This document shows, piece after piece, positions 44,938-53,992 of a DNA stretch of 55,932 nucleotides; positions within the stretch are counted from its first letter, which is position 1, and every line of letters begins with the position of its first letter. Under the pieces are notes generated by a model. That model was given only the letters and a program-made list of their open reading frames with translations. It was not told where the DNA came from and searched no databases. A program made the position numbers and the translations under genes. The stretch lies in the NCBI GenBank assembly GCA_020447005.1, contig JAGRDO010000062.1, forward strand, positions 26,202 to 82,133. The letters run 5' to 3'. The stretch comes from Paracoccaceae bacterium (lineage in GTDB: Bacteria > Pseudomonadota > Alphaproteobacteria > Rhodobacterales > Rhodobacteraceae).

Positions 44938-46083
44938 ATGGCTGGAAGCGGAGGTCCCTGGGGCGGTGGCGGATCTGGTGGCGACGATGACGATCGGCCC
45001 GGTGGCCGCGGCGGTCGGCGTCCGGGGCAGGGTGGCTCTGTCCCCGAGATAGACGAGATCATGAAGAAGGGCGCCGAACAGCTCAAGGTGCTGATGGGCG
45101 GACGGGGCGGCGGGCCGCGCGGGCCCTCGAACGGCGGCGGCGGCGGCGGAGGGCTTCCCGGCCCGCTCATGACGCGAGGGACGCTGGGGCTTGGCGCGCT
45201 GGCCGCTGCTGCGGTCTGGATGTTCGCCAGTTTCTACACGGTGAAACCGGAAGAACAGTCGGTCGAGCTCTTCCTTGGCAAGTTTTCCCAGATCGGGCAG
45301 CCGGGCCTCAATTTTGCGCCTTGGCCCTTTGTGACCGCCAATGTCATCGCGGTGACCCCGGAACGGATCGAAAATATCGGCGTGGGCGGCAGCAATTCCG
45401 ACAGCGGGTTGATGCTGACCGGCGATGAAAACATCGTCGACATCGACTTTCAGGTCGTCTGGAACATCAATGATCCGCAGGAATACCTTTTCAATCTGCG
45501 CGATCCTGAACTGACGATCAACGCCGTCGCGGAATCCGCGATGCGCGAAATCATCGCGCAGTCCCAACTCGCTCCGATCCTGAACCGCGACCGGGGGATC
45601 ATTGCCGAACGTCTGAAGGATCTTATCCAGTCAACGCTCAACAGCTACGATTCAGGGCTGAACATCGTTCGCGTCAACTTTGACCGCGCCGACCCGCCGC
45701 GCGAGGTCATCGATGCCTTCAAGAACGTGCAATCCGCCGAACAGCAGCGCGACCGTTTGCAGAAAGAGGCGGATGCCTATGCAAACACGGTGCTGGCAGG
45801 CGCGCGCGGTCAGGCCGCGCAGCTTCTGGAAGAAGCCGAAGGGTATCGCGCCCAGGTGGTGAACCAGGCAGAGGGTGAAGCCAGCCGCTTCTCGGCGGTG
45901 CTGGGGGAATATGCGAAGGCCCCCGACGTCACGCGCAAGCGGCTCTATCTTGAAACCATGGAAGAGGTCATGGGGCGCGTCGACAAGGTAATCATCGATG
46001 AAAGCCAGGGTGGTCAGGGCGTTGTTCCCTATCTGCCACTGAATGAACTGGGCAAGAAACCGGCGACCGGAGGTACCAACTGA
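44938..46083 (+). CDS. hflK: HflK, membrane protease modulator subunit
   Basis: A 381-residue SPFH/Band 7 protein with a Gly-rich N-terminus, one membrane segment (LGLGALAAAAVWMFASFY), and the band-7 domain (VKPEEQSVELFLGKFSQ through IDFQVVWNINDPQEYLF). With HflC it forms a periplasm-side cage around the FtsH protease. The open frame that runs back into gor is a shadow; the ATG at 44938 starts MAGSGGPWG. It overlaps hflC by 1 bp (TGATG). Confidence 0.94.
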   Translation: MAGSGGPWGGGGSGGDDDDRPGGRGGRRPGQGGSVPEIDEIMKKGAEQLKVLMGGRGGGPRGPSNGGGGGGGLPGPLMTRGTLGLGALAAAAVWMFASFYTVKPEEQSVELFLGKFSQIGQPGLNFAPWPFVTANVIAVTPERIENIGVGGSNSDSGLMLTGDENIVDIDFQVVWNINDPQEYLFNLRDPELTINAVAESAMREIIAQSQLAPILNRDRGIIAERLKDLIQSTLNSYDSGLNIVRVNFDRADPPREVIDAFKNVQSAEQQRDRLQKEADAYANTVLAGARGQAAQLLEEAEGYRAQVVNQAEGEASRFSAVLGEYAKAPDVTRKRLYLETMEEVMGRVDKVIIDESQGGQGVVPYLPLNELGKKPATGGTN

Positions 46084-46952
46084 TGAACCGTGCCGCATTA
46101 CTTCTGCCCGCCACCGTCATCATCATTGCAGCTGCGCTGTCGTCGATCTTCATTGTCGATGAACGCGAAAAGGCGCTGGTTCTTCAATTCGGCCAGATCA
46201 AGGCCGTTCGAGAGGAGCCGGGACTTTATTTCAAGCTGCCGATCATTCAGGAAGTCGTGACCTATGACGACCGTATCCTCGGGCTGGATGTCGACCCTCT
46301 GGAAGTGACCCCGCTGGACGACCGCCGGTTGGTGGTTGACGCCTTCGCGCGCTACCGGATCAGCGATGTGACACGCTTCAGGCAGGCGGTGGGCGCATCG
46401 GGTGTCGCGCTTGCGGAAAACCGCATCGACACCATCCTGCGCGCCCAGACGCGCGAGGTTCTTGGTTCGGTTACCTCGTCCGAGATCCTTTCGGCAGACC
46501 GTGCGGCGCTGGCCGCGCGTATCCGCGACGCATCGCGCAGCGAAGCGAACTCGCTCGGTGTCGAGATCATCGACGTGCGCATCAAACGCACCGACCTGCC
46601 GGAACAAAACCTCGATGCCACCTTTGCCCGGATGCGGGCCGAGCGTGAACGCGAAGCCGCCGATGAAGTCGCGCGCGGTAACGAAGCGGCGCAGCGGGTG
46701 CGCGCCCAGGCCGACCGCACCAAGGTTGAACTGGTCTCCGACGCCCAGCGTCAGGCCGAGATCATCCGAGGCGAAGCCGATGCGCGGCGTAACGCCATCT
46801 TCGCGCAAGCCTACGGGGCCGACCCGGAATTCTTCGATTTCTACCGTTCGCTCGCCGCCTACCGGGCCGGCTTGCTTGCGGGGAATTCGACGATGGTCAT
46901 GGCGCCGGACAGCGAATTCTTTGACTATCTCAAGTCTCCGGAAAAGCGGTAG
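46083..46952 (+). CDS. hflC: HflC, membrane protease modulator subunit
   Basis: A 289-residue SPFH/Band 7 partner of HflK. One N-terminal membrane segment (LLLPATVIIIAAALSSIFIV), then VDEREKALVLQFGQIK, DPLEVTPLDDRRLVVDAFARYRI, a long helical part and EFFDFYRSLAAYRAGL near the C-terminus. Its start codon overlaps the hflK stop and it ends 2 bp before the DUF2065 gene. Confidence 0.95.
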   Translation: MNRAALLLPATVIIIAAALSSIFIVDEREKALVLQFGQIKAVREEPGLYFKLPIIQEVVTYDDRILGLDVDPLEVTPLDDRRLVVDAFARYRISDVTRFRQAVGASGVALAENRIDTILRAQTREVLGSVTSSEILSADRAALAARIRDASRSEANSLGVEIIDVRIKRTDLPEQNLDATFARMRAEREREAADEVARGNEAAQRVRAQADRTKVELVSDAQRQAEIIRGEADARRNAIFAQAYGADPEFFDFYRSLAAYRAGLLAGNSTMVMAPDSEFFDYLKSPEKR

Positions 46953-46954
46953 CG

Positions 46955-47158
46955 ATGGGGGCATTGGCGCTGATCCTGCTGGCTGTCGGACTGGTGCTGT
47001 CACTGGAGGGGCTGGTGCTTGCGCTGGCCCCTTCGCGCATTGATGACCTGCTGGAACTGATCCGCCAGATGCCTGTCGAGACACGGCGCAACCTCGGGCT
47101 GGCGGCGCTTGCGCTCGGGCTTGCGCTTGTGTGGCTTGCCGGAGGGCTGAGGGCTTGA
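46955..47158 (+). CDS. DUF2065 small membrane protein
   Basis: A 67-residue protein with two membrane segments (ALALILLAVGLVLSLEGLVLALAP and NLGLAALALGLALVWLAGG) joined by a short charged loop (DDLLELIRQMPVETR). It is the DUF2065 family, found after hflC in many alphaproteobacteria; function unknown. It starts 2 bp after the hflC stop, so it belongs to the hflKC operon. Confidence 0.88.
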   Translation: MGALALILLAVGLVLSLEGLVLALAPSRIDDLLELIRQMPVETRRNLGLAALALGLALVWLAGGLRA

Positions 47159-47202
47159 CGCGGAGGCTTCGTCCCTGGTGCCGGGGGTGTTCACGTCAAG
47201 TT

Positions 47203-47252
47203 GAGACGGAATGCACGTCTTTGCGTTGTACCCACATCGCCGAGACGGAATG
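47203..47252 (+). repeat. Direct repeat GAGACGGAATG upstream of degP
   Basis: The 11-mer GAGACGGAATG occurs at 47203-47213 and again at 47242-47252, 39 bp apart, in the 170-bp gap before degP. A GGCCC-GGGCC inverted repeat lies just after (47267-47283). Candidate operator or promoter elements; regulator unknown. Confidence 0.45.
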
Positions 47253-47330
47253 ATAAACAAGGATCGGCCCTTTTTCGCGGGCCTTGCCAAAACAGGTCCC
47301 GATGGGATGCGAACAGGAAGGATATGAACG

Positions 47331-48809
47331 GTGAAAGCGGAAGTCATGACCGGGCGCAAGGCGCCGAGCTGGCGGATGCAAGCCTTTGGCTGGATCTCGG
47401 CCGCAATGCTGGGCTTGGCGCTGAACGTCGCGCAGACCGAGCAGGCTGGTGCGAGCGGCGCGCCTGACAGCTTCGCCGATCTGGCCCAGATGGTCAGCCC
47501 GGCCGTGGTCAATATCACGACAACAACCGTCATCGCGGCGCCGGCCGACGGCGGACCCATCGTTCCCAAAGGCTCTCCGTTCGAGGATTTCTTCAAGGAC
47601 TTTGGCCTTCCCGATGGTCCCTCCGAACGGGGGCCACGCCGCTCGAACGCTCTTGGTTCGGGCTTCGTGATTTCCGAAGACGGTTACATCGTCACGAACA
47701 ACCATGTGATCGAGGGCGCCGATGAGATCTCGATCGAATTCTTCTCGGGCGCGACGCTCGATGCCGAACTGGTTGGAACCGATCCAAAGACCGACATCGC
47801 GCTTTTGAAGGTGAAAAGCGACACGCCCTTGCCCCATGTCAGTTTCGGCAACAGCGATGTCACGCGCGTGGGCGACTGGGTCCTTGCCATGGGCAACCCG
47901 CTCGGTCAGGGGTTTTCCGTCTCGGCCGGGATCGTTTCGGCGCGGAACCGCGAACTTTCCGGGACCTATGATGATTTCATCCAGACGGATGCCGCCATCA
48001 ACCGCGGCAACTCGGGCGGGCCCCTGTTCAACATGGATGGCGAGGTTATCGGCGTGAATACGGCGATCCTCAGCCCCAATGGCGGTTCGATCGGGATCGG
48101 GTTCTCGATGGCGTCCAACGTCGTGTCGAAAGTCGTCGCGCAATTGCAGGAATTCGGTCAGACGCGCCGCGGCTGGTTGGGTGTTCGCATTCAGGATGTG
48201 ACGCCGGACGTGGCCGAGGCGATGGGCCTGGCCAAGGCGGCGGGCGCGCTTGTGACCGAGGTGCCCGACGGGCCTGCCAAGGATGGCGGGCTTGAATCGG
48301 GCGATGTCATCATTTCGTTCGACGGTGCCGATGTAGCGGATACCCGCGAACTCGTCCGCCGTGTGGCGGATGCCGAGGTTGGCCGCGCCGTGCCGGTGGT
48401 TATCCTGCGCAATGGGGACAGCCAGACCCTTATGGTCACGCTCGGTCGCCGCGAAGAGGCCGAAAGCGTGCCTTCGGCCGCAACCCCCGGGGCGGAAGAG
48501 CCGCCGGCGCAGCAAGACCTGCTTGGCATGACGCTGGGCGTTCTGGGCAGTGATGATCGCGACCGGCTTGGGCTGTCGTCTGACACCGAAGGGCTGATCA
48601 TCGCCGCCATCGACCAATCGAGCGATGCTTTCGGCAAGGGATTGCGCGCCGATGACGTGATCACCGAGGCCGGGCAGCAAAAGGTCGCTTCGATTGCGGA
48701 TCTTCAGGCGCGGATCGACGAGGCGAAGGATGCCGGTCGCGAAACGCTTCTGCTTCTGATCCGGCGAGAGGGAGAGCCGCGTTTCGTCGCCTTGGCTGTA
48801 AACGAGTAA
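47331..48809 (+). CDS. degP: DegP/HtrA-family periplasmic serine protease
   Basis: A 492-residue trypsin-like protease with two PDZ domains. After a signal segment (FGWISAAMLGLALNVAQTEQAGAS) come the catalytic triad regions NNHVIEGAD (His), DPKTDIALLKV (Asp) and NRGNSGGPLF (Ser). PDZ domains at about residues 280-370 and 400-490. It degrades misfolded periplasmic proteins. The GTG at 47331 is used, with AGGAAGGA nearby; an ATG at 47346 is also possible. It follows hflKC-DUF2065 after 172 bp and ends at a terminator. Confidence 0.93.
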   Translation: MKAEVMTGRKAPSWRMQAFGWISAAMLGLALNVAQTEQAGASGAPDSFADLAQMVSPAVVNITTTTVIAAPADGGPIVPKGSPFEDFFKDFGLPDGPSERGPRRSNALGSGFVISEDGYIVTNNHVIEGADEISIEFFSGATLDAELVGTDPKTDIALLKVKSDTPLPHVSFGNSDVTRVGDWVLAMGNPLGQGFSVSAGIVSARNRELSGTYDDFIQTDAAINRGNSGGPLFNMDGEVIGVNTAILSPNGGSIGIGFSMASNVVSKVVAQLQEFGQTRRGWLGVRIQDVTPDVAEAMGLAKAAGALVTEVPDGPAKDGGLESGDVIISFDGADVADTRELVRRVADAEVGRAVPVVILRNGDSQTLMVTLGRREEAESVPSAATPGAEEPPAQQDLLGMTLGVLGSDDRDRLGLSSDTEGLIIAAIDQSSDAFGKGLRADDVITEAGQQKVASIADLQARIDEAKDAGRETLLLLIRREGEPRFVALAVNE

Positions 48810-48843
48810 CATTGGCCGCACGCACCATGGCCGGTACGAGAAG

Positions 48844-48874
48844 GCGCCCCCCCCCCTGCGGCGGGCGCTTTTTT
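48844..48874 (+). terminator. Terminator after degP with a 10-C tract in the loop
   Basis: GCGCCC (48844-48849) pairs with GGGCGC (48863-48868), followed by TTTTTT. The loop holds a run of ten C (48847-48856). Homopolymers of this length are rare here and may vary in length; the assembly should be checked. Confidence 0.85.
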
Positions 48875-49749
48875 CACACTCGCTGCCGGCTTGTGCCGAA
48901 CAGAAGATAGGTTGCAAGGCTGATCACGACGATCATGCCGCCGATGATCATCGGCGCAGTCATCGTTTCGCCGACGCCGATCCAGACCCATACAGGGCCA
49001 AGGACCGTTTCAAGCAGCAAAAGCAGGCTGACATTCGTCGCACTGGTATGGCGCGATGCAAGTGTCAAAAGCAGGAATGACGCGGGCAGGATGACCAGAC
49101 CGGTGATGGCGATCGCCCAGATCTCGCCCCCGGCATTGAAAAGGGCCGACGGCCCGCCGATGGCAACTGTGCCGACCAATCCGGCAAGCAGCGAGCCACT
49201 GCCAATCGCTGGCTGTATCGGCACGGCATGCACCTGTCTGATGATGACGAATGACAGCGCCAGTGACGCAGCCACCCCAAGACCGGCGGCTGCCCCCAGA
49301 ATGGCAGAGTGATCGAGGGAAATGCCGCCTTCCGCGCGGCCGAAGACCGCCAAAGCGATGCCGGCAAGCACGGCGGCGATGGCTGCCCATGTCGAGGGTC
49401 GCACAGGTTCTCCGACGAAGAGAGCGAAGATTGCGGCGAAGATCGGAGAGGTGGCCACCCCGAACAGCACGACCGCGACAGGTGCGATGGCAATCCCGAG
49501 CGTAAACAGGGCGCCGTTGACGAAATGGCAAAAGATGATCGCCAGACCCGCCGGGCCGATCAGCGCCTTCCGGCCGGGTGCACCCTGAAGAAGCCACAGC
49601 GCCATCATGACCGCCCCGGCGCCAAGGCCGCGCCATGCCAGCATCTGAAATCCTGACATATTCGACAGTCGCATGAGCATCGTGTCCGGGGTCAGGATCA
49701 GGGCGCCGATGGTGGCAAGCAGGAGCCCATAGATCGGTGTTCTCGTCAT
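48874..49749 (-). CDS. EamA/DMT-family transporter (third)
   Basis: A 291-residue DMT-superfamily protein with ten or so membrane segments (YGLLLATIGALILTPDTML at the start, and LLLETVLGPVWVWIGVGE near the end, a block typical of EamA). The substrate is unknown. Its stop touches the degP terminator, so the two genes converge. Start ATG at 49747-49749; the next gene to the right on this strand is the DnaE2 remnant, 74 bp upstream. Confidence 0.88.
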   Translation of the reverse strand: MTRTPIYGLLLATIGALILTPDTMLMRLSNMSGFQMLAWRGLGAGAVMMALWLLQGAPGRKALIGPAGLAIIFCHFVNGALFTLGIAIAPVAVVLFGVATSPIFAAIFALFVGEPVRPSTWAAIAAVLAGIALAVFGRAEGGISLDHSAILGAAAGLGVAASLALSFVIIRQVHAVPIQPAIGSGSLLAGLVGTVAIGGPSALFNAGGEIWAIAITGLVILPASFLLLTLASRHTSATNVSLLLLLETVLGPVWVWIGVGETMTAPMIIGGMIVVISLATYLLFGTSRQRV

Positions 49750-49823
49750 GGTCGCTCCGGTGACGGCTGTCTGGCGGTGTGCTTCGGTCTATCGCCACGG
49801 CGGCCGCTTGCCAATCGGCGCGT

Positions 49824-50213
49824 TTACTTGGCCGTGGCAATTCCGGTACCGCGATCCGATTGCACCAGAAGCTTATCCAGCATTGGCGTGATATCCTCGA
49901 TCGTATCCGCGACGACATGAATGACCTCGCCCTCCCGCTGGATGCGCCCGGTCACCCGCAAGAGCCGCCCGGCGATTACCGCGCGGCGGAAGCGCTCAAA
50001 GACCTTGGCCCAGATGACGACATTGGCCACGCCGGTTTCATCCTCGAGCGTCACGAAGACGACGCCGCGCGCGGTGCCGGGGCGCTGCCGTACAAGGACA
50101 AGCCCCGCCACCGTCACGCGCGCGCCAGGGGGCGGTTCGTTCAATCGCGCATGGGGCAGCGCGGCCGGCGGGCGCGGCCAGTCGCGGCGGGGGCTGGGGT
50201 CGGTCAGCAACAT
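49824..50213 (-). CDS. OB-fold protein, remnant of the DnaE2 C-terminus
   Basis: A 129-residue ORF. From about residue 28 it matches the very end of error-prone DNA polymerase DnaE2: [55 protein letters not shown] and [15 protein letters not shown], i.e. the OB domain that follows the polymerase core. The PHP, palm, fingers and clamp parts (some 950 residues) are absent, and the flanks are EamA and pepT, not imuA/imuB. The first 27 residues are Pro/Arg-rich and unplaced. A perfect LexA box and a TATATT -10 abut the ATG, so the transcript may be leaderless. Either a deletion remnant or a small SOS-induced DNA-binding protein. Confidence 0.82.
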   Translation of the reverse strand: MLLTDPSPRRDWPRPPAALPHARLNEPPPGARVTVAGLVLVRQRPGTARGVVFVTLEDETGVANVVIWAKVFERFRRAVIAGRLLRVTGRIQREGEVIHVVADTIEDITPMLDKLLVQSDRGTGIATAK

Positions 50214-50215
50214 AA

Positions 50216-50230
50216 GAACAAATATAGAAC
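50216..50230 (-). promoter_or_regulatory. LexA (SOS) box with overlapping -10 before the DnaE2 remnant
   Basis: On the minus strand GTTC-TATATTT-GTTC is a perfect GTTC-N7-GTTC alphaproteobacterial LexA site, 2 bp from the start codon. It encloses TATATT (50226-50221), a -10 whose expected start point falls on the A of the ATG. A TGGACT at 50248-50243, 16 bp upstream, is a fair -35. LexA binding here would block RNA polymerase directly. Confidence 0.85.
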
Positions 50231-50271
50231 AAATTCCGGAGCAGTCCAGTCCGGCGCCCTTTTCCCCCGCC

Positions 50272-51519
50272 CTAGTCGGCCGCGCGTTCGGCGATCTTCA
50301 GGCAAAGCCGGGTCGCCACGGCCATGTCTTGCACGCTGATCCATTCCAGCGGCCCGTGGATTTCCTGCATCCCGGTAAAAAGATTGGGACAGGGCAGGCC
50401 AAGTTCGGTCAGCCGCGACCCGTCCGTGCCGCCCCGGATCGGGGCCGAGACCGGCTCCACCCCCAGATCGCGGCAGGCAGCGCGGGCCAGCTCGACCGGC
50501 GTCATGTCCCCTTCCAGCCAATAGCGCATGTTGCGGTATTGTGGCTTGATCGCACAGGTGATGGATGCGCGCGGTTCACTGGCCGCGACCGCTTCGCAGA
50601 CCTGCCGCAGCAGCGCGCCCTTGGCCGCCAGCCCATCCAGTTCGAAATCCCGCAGGATAAACTTCATCGTGGTCTCGGCCGCCGTGCCGCTGATTTCGTA
50701 GACATGAATGAAACCCTCACGCCCTTCGGTCGTTTCAGGCGTCATGGTCACATGCGGCAGGGTCTGGACGATCTTCGCGGCAAGGTGCAGCGCATTGACA
50801 AGCTTGCCCTTGGCCGTGCCGGGGTGGATCGACACGCCGGTGACGGTCACGACCGCACCATCGGCCGAAAAGCTCTCATACTCGACCTCACCCACGGCGC
50901 CACCGTCGAATGTAAAGGCGAAATCGGCACCAAGGTCGGCCACCAGACGCGGATCGACGCCACGGCCGATTTCCTCATCCGGGGTGAAGGCGACGCGAAT
51001 CGGACCATGCGGGATGCCGGGATTGGCCAGCAGGTGCCGCATCGCCGTCATGATGATCGCGACGCCGGCCTTGTCGTCTGCGCCAAGCAGGGTCGTGCCG
51101 CTTGCGGTGACGATGTCATGCCCGGCCTTGCCCGCAAGGTATGGCGCCGCTTCGGGGGCGAGGACCAGCCCCGGGGCATCGGCAAAACTGATCGCGCCGC
51201 CATTGTAGTTGCGGTGAACCACTGGCTTCACGCCGCTTGCGGCAAAGGCCGGCGCGGTATCGACATGGGCGAGAAACGCGATGACCCTCGCATCCCGCGG
51301 GGCCTCTGCCGATGCCGGAATTGTCGCCAGAACCGCGCCATATTCCGTCAGCGTCACATCGGTGGCGCCGATCTCTTGCAACTCTTGCTGCAAGAGCCTG
51401 AGCATCCCGAACTGGACTTCGGTGCTTGGCGCGGTGGCGCTGTCCTCATCGCTCTGGCTGTCAATGGCGGCATAGCGGACCAGCCGCTCTTCAAGCTCGG
51501 AATCGAAGTGGGTTCGCAT
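50272..51519 (-). CDS. pepT: Peptidase T (tripeptide aminopeptidase)
   Basis: A 415-residue M20-family aminopeptidase that releases N-terminal residues from tripeptides. Zinc-site motifs are [22 protein letters not shown] and [12 protein letters not shown]. Length matches the family (about 410). It lies 8 bp after the GGCT-like gene on the same strand, so they are probably cotranscribed, and ends 42 bp before the LexA box of the next minus-strand gene. Confidence 0.95.
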   Translation of the reverse strand: MRTHFDSELEERLVRYAAIDSQSDEDSATAPSTEVQFGMLRLLQQELQEIGATDVTLTEYGAVLATIPASAEAPRDARVIAFLAHVDTAPAFAASGVKPVVHRNYNGGAISFADAPGLVLAPEAAPYLAGKAGHDIVTASGTTLLGADDKAGVAIIMTAMRHLLANPGIPHGPIRVAFTPDEEIGRGVDPRLVADLGADFAFTFDGGAVGEVEYESFSADGAVVTVTGVSIHPGTAKGKLVNALHLAAKIVQTLPHVTMTPETTEGREGFIHVYEISGTAAETTMKFILRDFELDGLAAKGALLRQVCEAVAASEPRASITCAIKPQYRNMRYWLEGDMTPVELARAACRDLGVEPVSAPIRGGTDGSRLTELGLPCPNLFTGMQEIHGPLEWISVQDMAVATRLCLKIAERAAD

Positions 51520-51527
51520 CTGATCCT

Positions 51528-52097
51528 CTAGGTTTTCTGCCGGGCCAGGCCAAGTGCGGCAAGGTGATCATCAACCAGCCCGCGTTCGCCGCGTCCCAGC
51601 CTTTGATGTCGCGGATAATGCGGCGCGGCGCGGTCATCAAGAACCGTCGTCCAGCCCGCCGTCGTGGCAAAGAAACGCGCGACACCATCGGCCCCGAATT
51701 CGCGCAGGAAGCCCTGCACCACCGTGTCGAGATAGCTGAGCAGGATCGGATGGCCGTTTGCCGGCACTGCCGCGGTTTCTTCGACGGCGTAGATTTCGAT
51801 GCGCGCGGCCCAATCGGGCGCGTTGCAAAGGCGGTCATGGGTCACGTGGTGGCGGCGATAAGCCGCCTCGCGCTGATCGAGCAGCGCCCAGTCCCCGCCC
51901 GGCACCGCCGCGACCAGACCGTCAATCTCACCCTCTGCCTGCTCGGCCGACAGATAGGGCCAGTCGCGCAGGCGCGTATGCCGCCAGACCCGGCGCCATC
52001 CGGTCAGTGTCGAGGGTTCGCCCGGGGCATAGTCATGCGTCGCGCGATTGACGAGCGAGCCATAGCCGAAAAAAGCAGAGTGACGATCCCTGTCCAT
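51528..52097 (-). CDS. Gamma-glutamylcyclotransferase-like protein
   Basis: A 189-residue GGCT/AIG2-fold protein. AFFGYGSLVNRATH is the FGYGSL motif and LLDQREAAYRR holds the likely catalytic Glu. It should act on gamma-glutamyl peptides or a similar substrate. The frame is open upstream, but the ATG at 52095-52097 gives a normal length. It lies 8 bp upstream of pepT, which suggests peptide or glutathione turnover, and is divergent from the gcv operon. Confidence 0.82.
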   Translation of the reverse strand: MDRDRHSAFFGYGSLVNRATHDYAPGEPSTLTGWRRVWRHTRLRDWPYLSAEQAEGEIDGLVAAVPGGDWALLDQREAAYRRHHVTHDRLCNAPDWAARIEIYAVEETAAVPANGHPILLSYLDTVVQGFLREFGADGVARFFATTAGWTTVLDDRAAPHYPRHQRLGRGERGLVDDHLAALGLARQKT

Positions 52098-52236
52098 GGG
52101 CAATCCATGGCCCGCCCGTCGCCAAGCTGCAAGCCGATTTCCGTCATGGCCGCCATGGTCGGCCGACCGCGATGAATCCCGTCGCATACCGGCTTGCCAG
52201 AGAGGGGGCGAAACGGCTATGGGTTGGGTGTCAGGT

Positions 52237-52396
52237 TCGGGAGAATCCGGCTTGGGTGCAATGCCCCCGCTGGTGCCGAAGGAGCAACCGCCCCGGTAAA
52301 CTCTCAGGCAAAAGGACCGATCTGGCCGAGAAACTCTGGAGAGACCCCGTGCACGGGGCGCCGACGGGATAACGATCTCAGGCGAAAGGACAGAGG
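52237..52396 (+). promoter_or_regulatory. Tandem glycine riboswitch upstream of gcvT
   Basis: Two gcvT-type aptamers in a row. Aptamer 1 (about 52237-52321) has CGGGAGAA, GCCGAAGGAGCAA and the CTCTCAGGCAAAAGGAC core at 52301-52317. Aptamer 2 (about 52333-52396) has TGGAGAGACC, GCCGACGGGATAACGA and ATCTCAGGCGAAAGGAC at 52375-52391. These pair with glycine, and the double form is usual ahead of the glycine cleavage genes. The stretch 52397-52474 before gcvT is probably the expression platform; no T-tract terminator is seen, so translation control is possible. In 52098-52236 I see nothing else but the divergent start. Confidence 0.93.
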
Positions 52397-52474
52397 GGGC
52401 ATCGATTCGGGTGGATTGGCCGCCCGGAAGCGGTGCCGGGAAGATCAAGCCGGCGCAAGAGGGGGAGGGGCGGC

Positions 52475-53602
52475 ATGTCCGACCTGAAACGTACGGCACT
52501 TTACGATCTGCACATCGAACTGGGTGGCAAGTTGGTGCCCTTTGCCGGCTATGAGATGCCGGTGCAATACCCGATGGGGGTCCTGAAGGAACATCTGCAC
52601 ACGCGCGCAGCGGCGGGGCTTTTCGACGTCAGCCACATGGGCCAGATCCTGATGACCGCCAAGTCTGGCCGGGTCGAGGATGCGGCGCTGGCGCTGGAAA
52701 CGCTTGTTCCGGTCGATGTGCTGGGCCTCAAGGAGGGCCGCCAGCGCTATGCCCTCTTTACCGATGAGGACGGAGGCATCCTTGACGACCTGATGGTCGC
52801 CAACCGCGGCGACCATCTGTTTCTGGTCGTCAACGCCGCCTGCAAGGATCATGATTTCGCCCATCTGAAGACGCATCTTGGCGCGACCTGCGATCTTGGC
52901 ATGGTCACCGACCGCGCGCTTCTGGCGCTGCAGGGTCCGGCAGCCGAAATGGCACTGGCGCGGCTGGTGCCGGATGTGGTCGACCTCAAGTTCATGGATG
53001 TGGCGATCCGGCAATGGGATTCGGCCGAGCTCTGGATCTCGCGGTCGGGCTATACCGGCGAGGACGGGTTCGAAATCTCGGTGCCGGAAAAATTCGCGAC
53101 GAGCTTTGCGCGCAGGCTCTTGGCGATGGATGAGGTCGCACCTATCGGTCTTGGCGCGCGCGATTCCCTGCGGCTTGAGGCCGGGATGTGCCTTTACGGC
53201 CATGACATCGACACCACGACATCACCCGTCGAAGGCAACCTGACATGGGCGATCCAGAAAGCGCGCCGTGCGGGTGGCGTACGCGAAGGCGGGTTCCCGG
53301 GTGCCGCGCGCATCCTTGCGGAACTTGCCGACGGCCCGTCGCGCCGCCGGGTCGGCCTGCGCCCCGAAGGACGTGCGCCGATGCGCGAGGGCACCGAGCT
53401 TTTTGCCGGCACGGAAGGTGGCAACCCCATCGGGCGGATCACATCGGGCGGTTTCGGCCCTTCGATCGAGGGGCCGATGGCGATGGGCTATCTGCCCGCC
53501 GATCTTACCGAAGGTACGGTGGTCTACGCCGAATTGCGCGGCAAGAGACTGCCTGCCGTGATCGCGCCGATGCCGTTCCAGCCCAATCAATACAAGCGTT
53601 AA
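52475..53602 (+). CDS. gcvT: Glycine cleavage system T protein (aminomethyltransferase)
   Basis: A 375-residue protein that passes the aminomethyl group from the H protein to tetrahydrofolate. [26 protein letters not shown] and [11 protein letters not shown] at the start, and [10 protein letters not shown] and [18 protein letters not shown] later, are GcvT signatures. The ATG at 52475 has a GGGGGAGGGG ahead; an upstream start at 52433 lies in the riboswitch platform. It leads into gcvH after 19 bp. Confidence 0.96.
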   Translation: MSDLKRTALYDLHIELGGKLVPFAGYEMPVQYPMGVLKEHLHTRAAAGLFDVSHMGQILMTAKSGRVEDAALALETLVPVDVLGLKEGRQRYALFTDEDGGILDDLMVANRGDHLFLVVNAACKDHDFAHLKTHLGATCDLGMVTDRALLALQGPAAEMALARLVPDVVDLKFMDVAIRQWDSAELWISRSGYTGEDGFEISVPEKFATSFARRLLAMDEVAPIGLGARDSLRLEAGMCLYGHDIDTTTSPVEGNLTWAIQKARRAGGVREGGFPGAARILAELADGPSRRRVGLRPEGRAPMREGTELFAGTEGGNPIGRITSGGFGPSIEGPMAMGYLPADLTEGTVVYAELRGKRLPAVIAPMPFQPNQYKR

Positions 53603-53621
53603 CCAACAGGAAAGAAGACCG

Positions 53622-53981
53622 ATGAAATATACCGAAGATCATGAATGGCTGCGCGTCGAGGGCGATCTTGTCGTCGTCGGGATCACCGCCCATGCCTCGG
53701 AACAGCTTGGCGATGTCGTCTTTGTCGAACTGCCCGACGTCGGCACGACCGTGTCGAAGGGTGACGAGGTTGTCGTCATCGAAAGCGTCAAGGCGGCCTC
53801 GGAAATCGCCGCGCCGCTCGATGGCGAAATCGTCGAGGTCAACCCCGAGGTTGCCGACAATCCCGGCTCGGTGAACGAGGATCCGACCGGCGCCGCATGG
53901 TTCTTCAAGATGAAAGTGGCGGATCTCGCGGCGCTCGACGGGCTGCTGGACGAGGCCGCCTATAACGCGCTGATCGGATAA
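53622..53981 (+). CDS. gcvH: Glycine cleavage system H protein
   Basis: A 119-residue lipoyl carrier. [15 protein letters not shown] is the family start and [12 protein letters not shown] carries the lipoylated Lys57. It shuttles the aminomethyl group between P, T and L proteins. Length is close to the family norm (about 120-130). It lies between gcvT and gcvP in one operon under the riboswitch. Confidence 0.97.
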   Translation: MKYTEDHEWLRVEGDLVVVGITAHASEQLGDVVFVELPDVGTTVSKGDEVVVIESVKAASEIAAPLDGEIVEVNPEVADNPGSVNEDPTGAAWFFKMKVADLAALDGLLDEAAYNALIG

Positions 53982-53992
53982 AGGAGCAAGAG

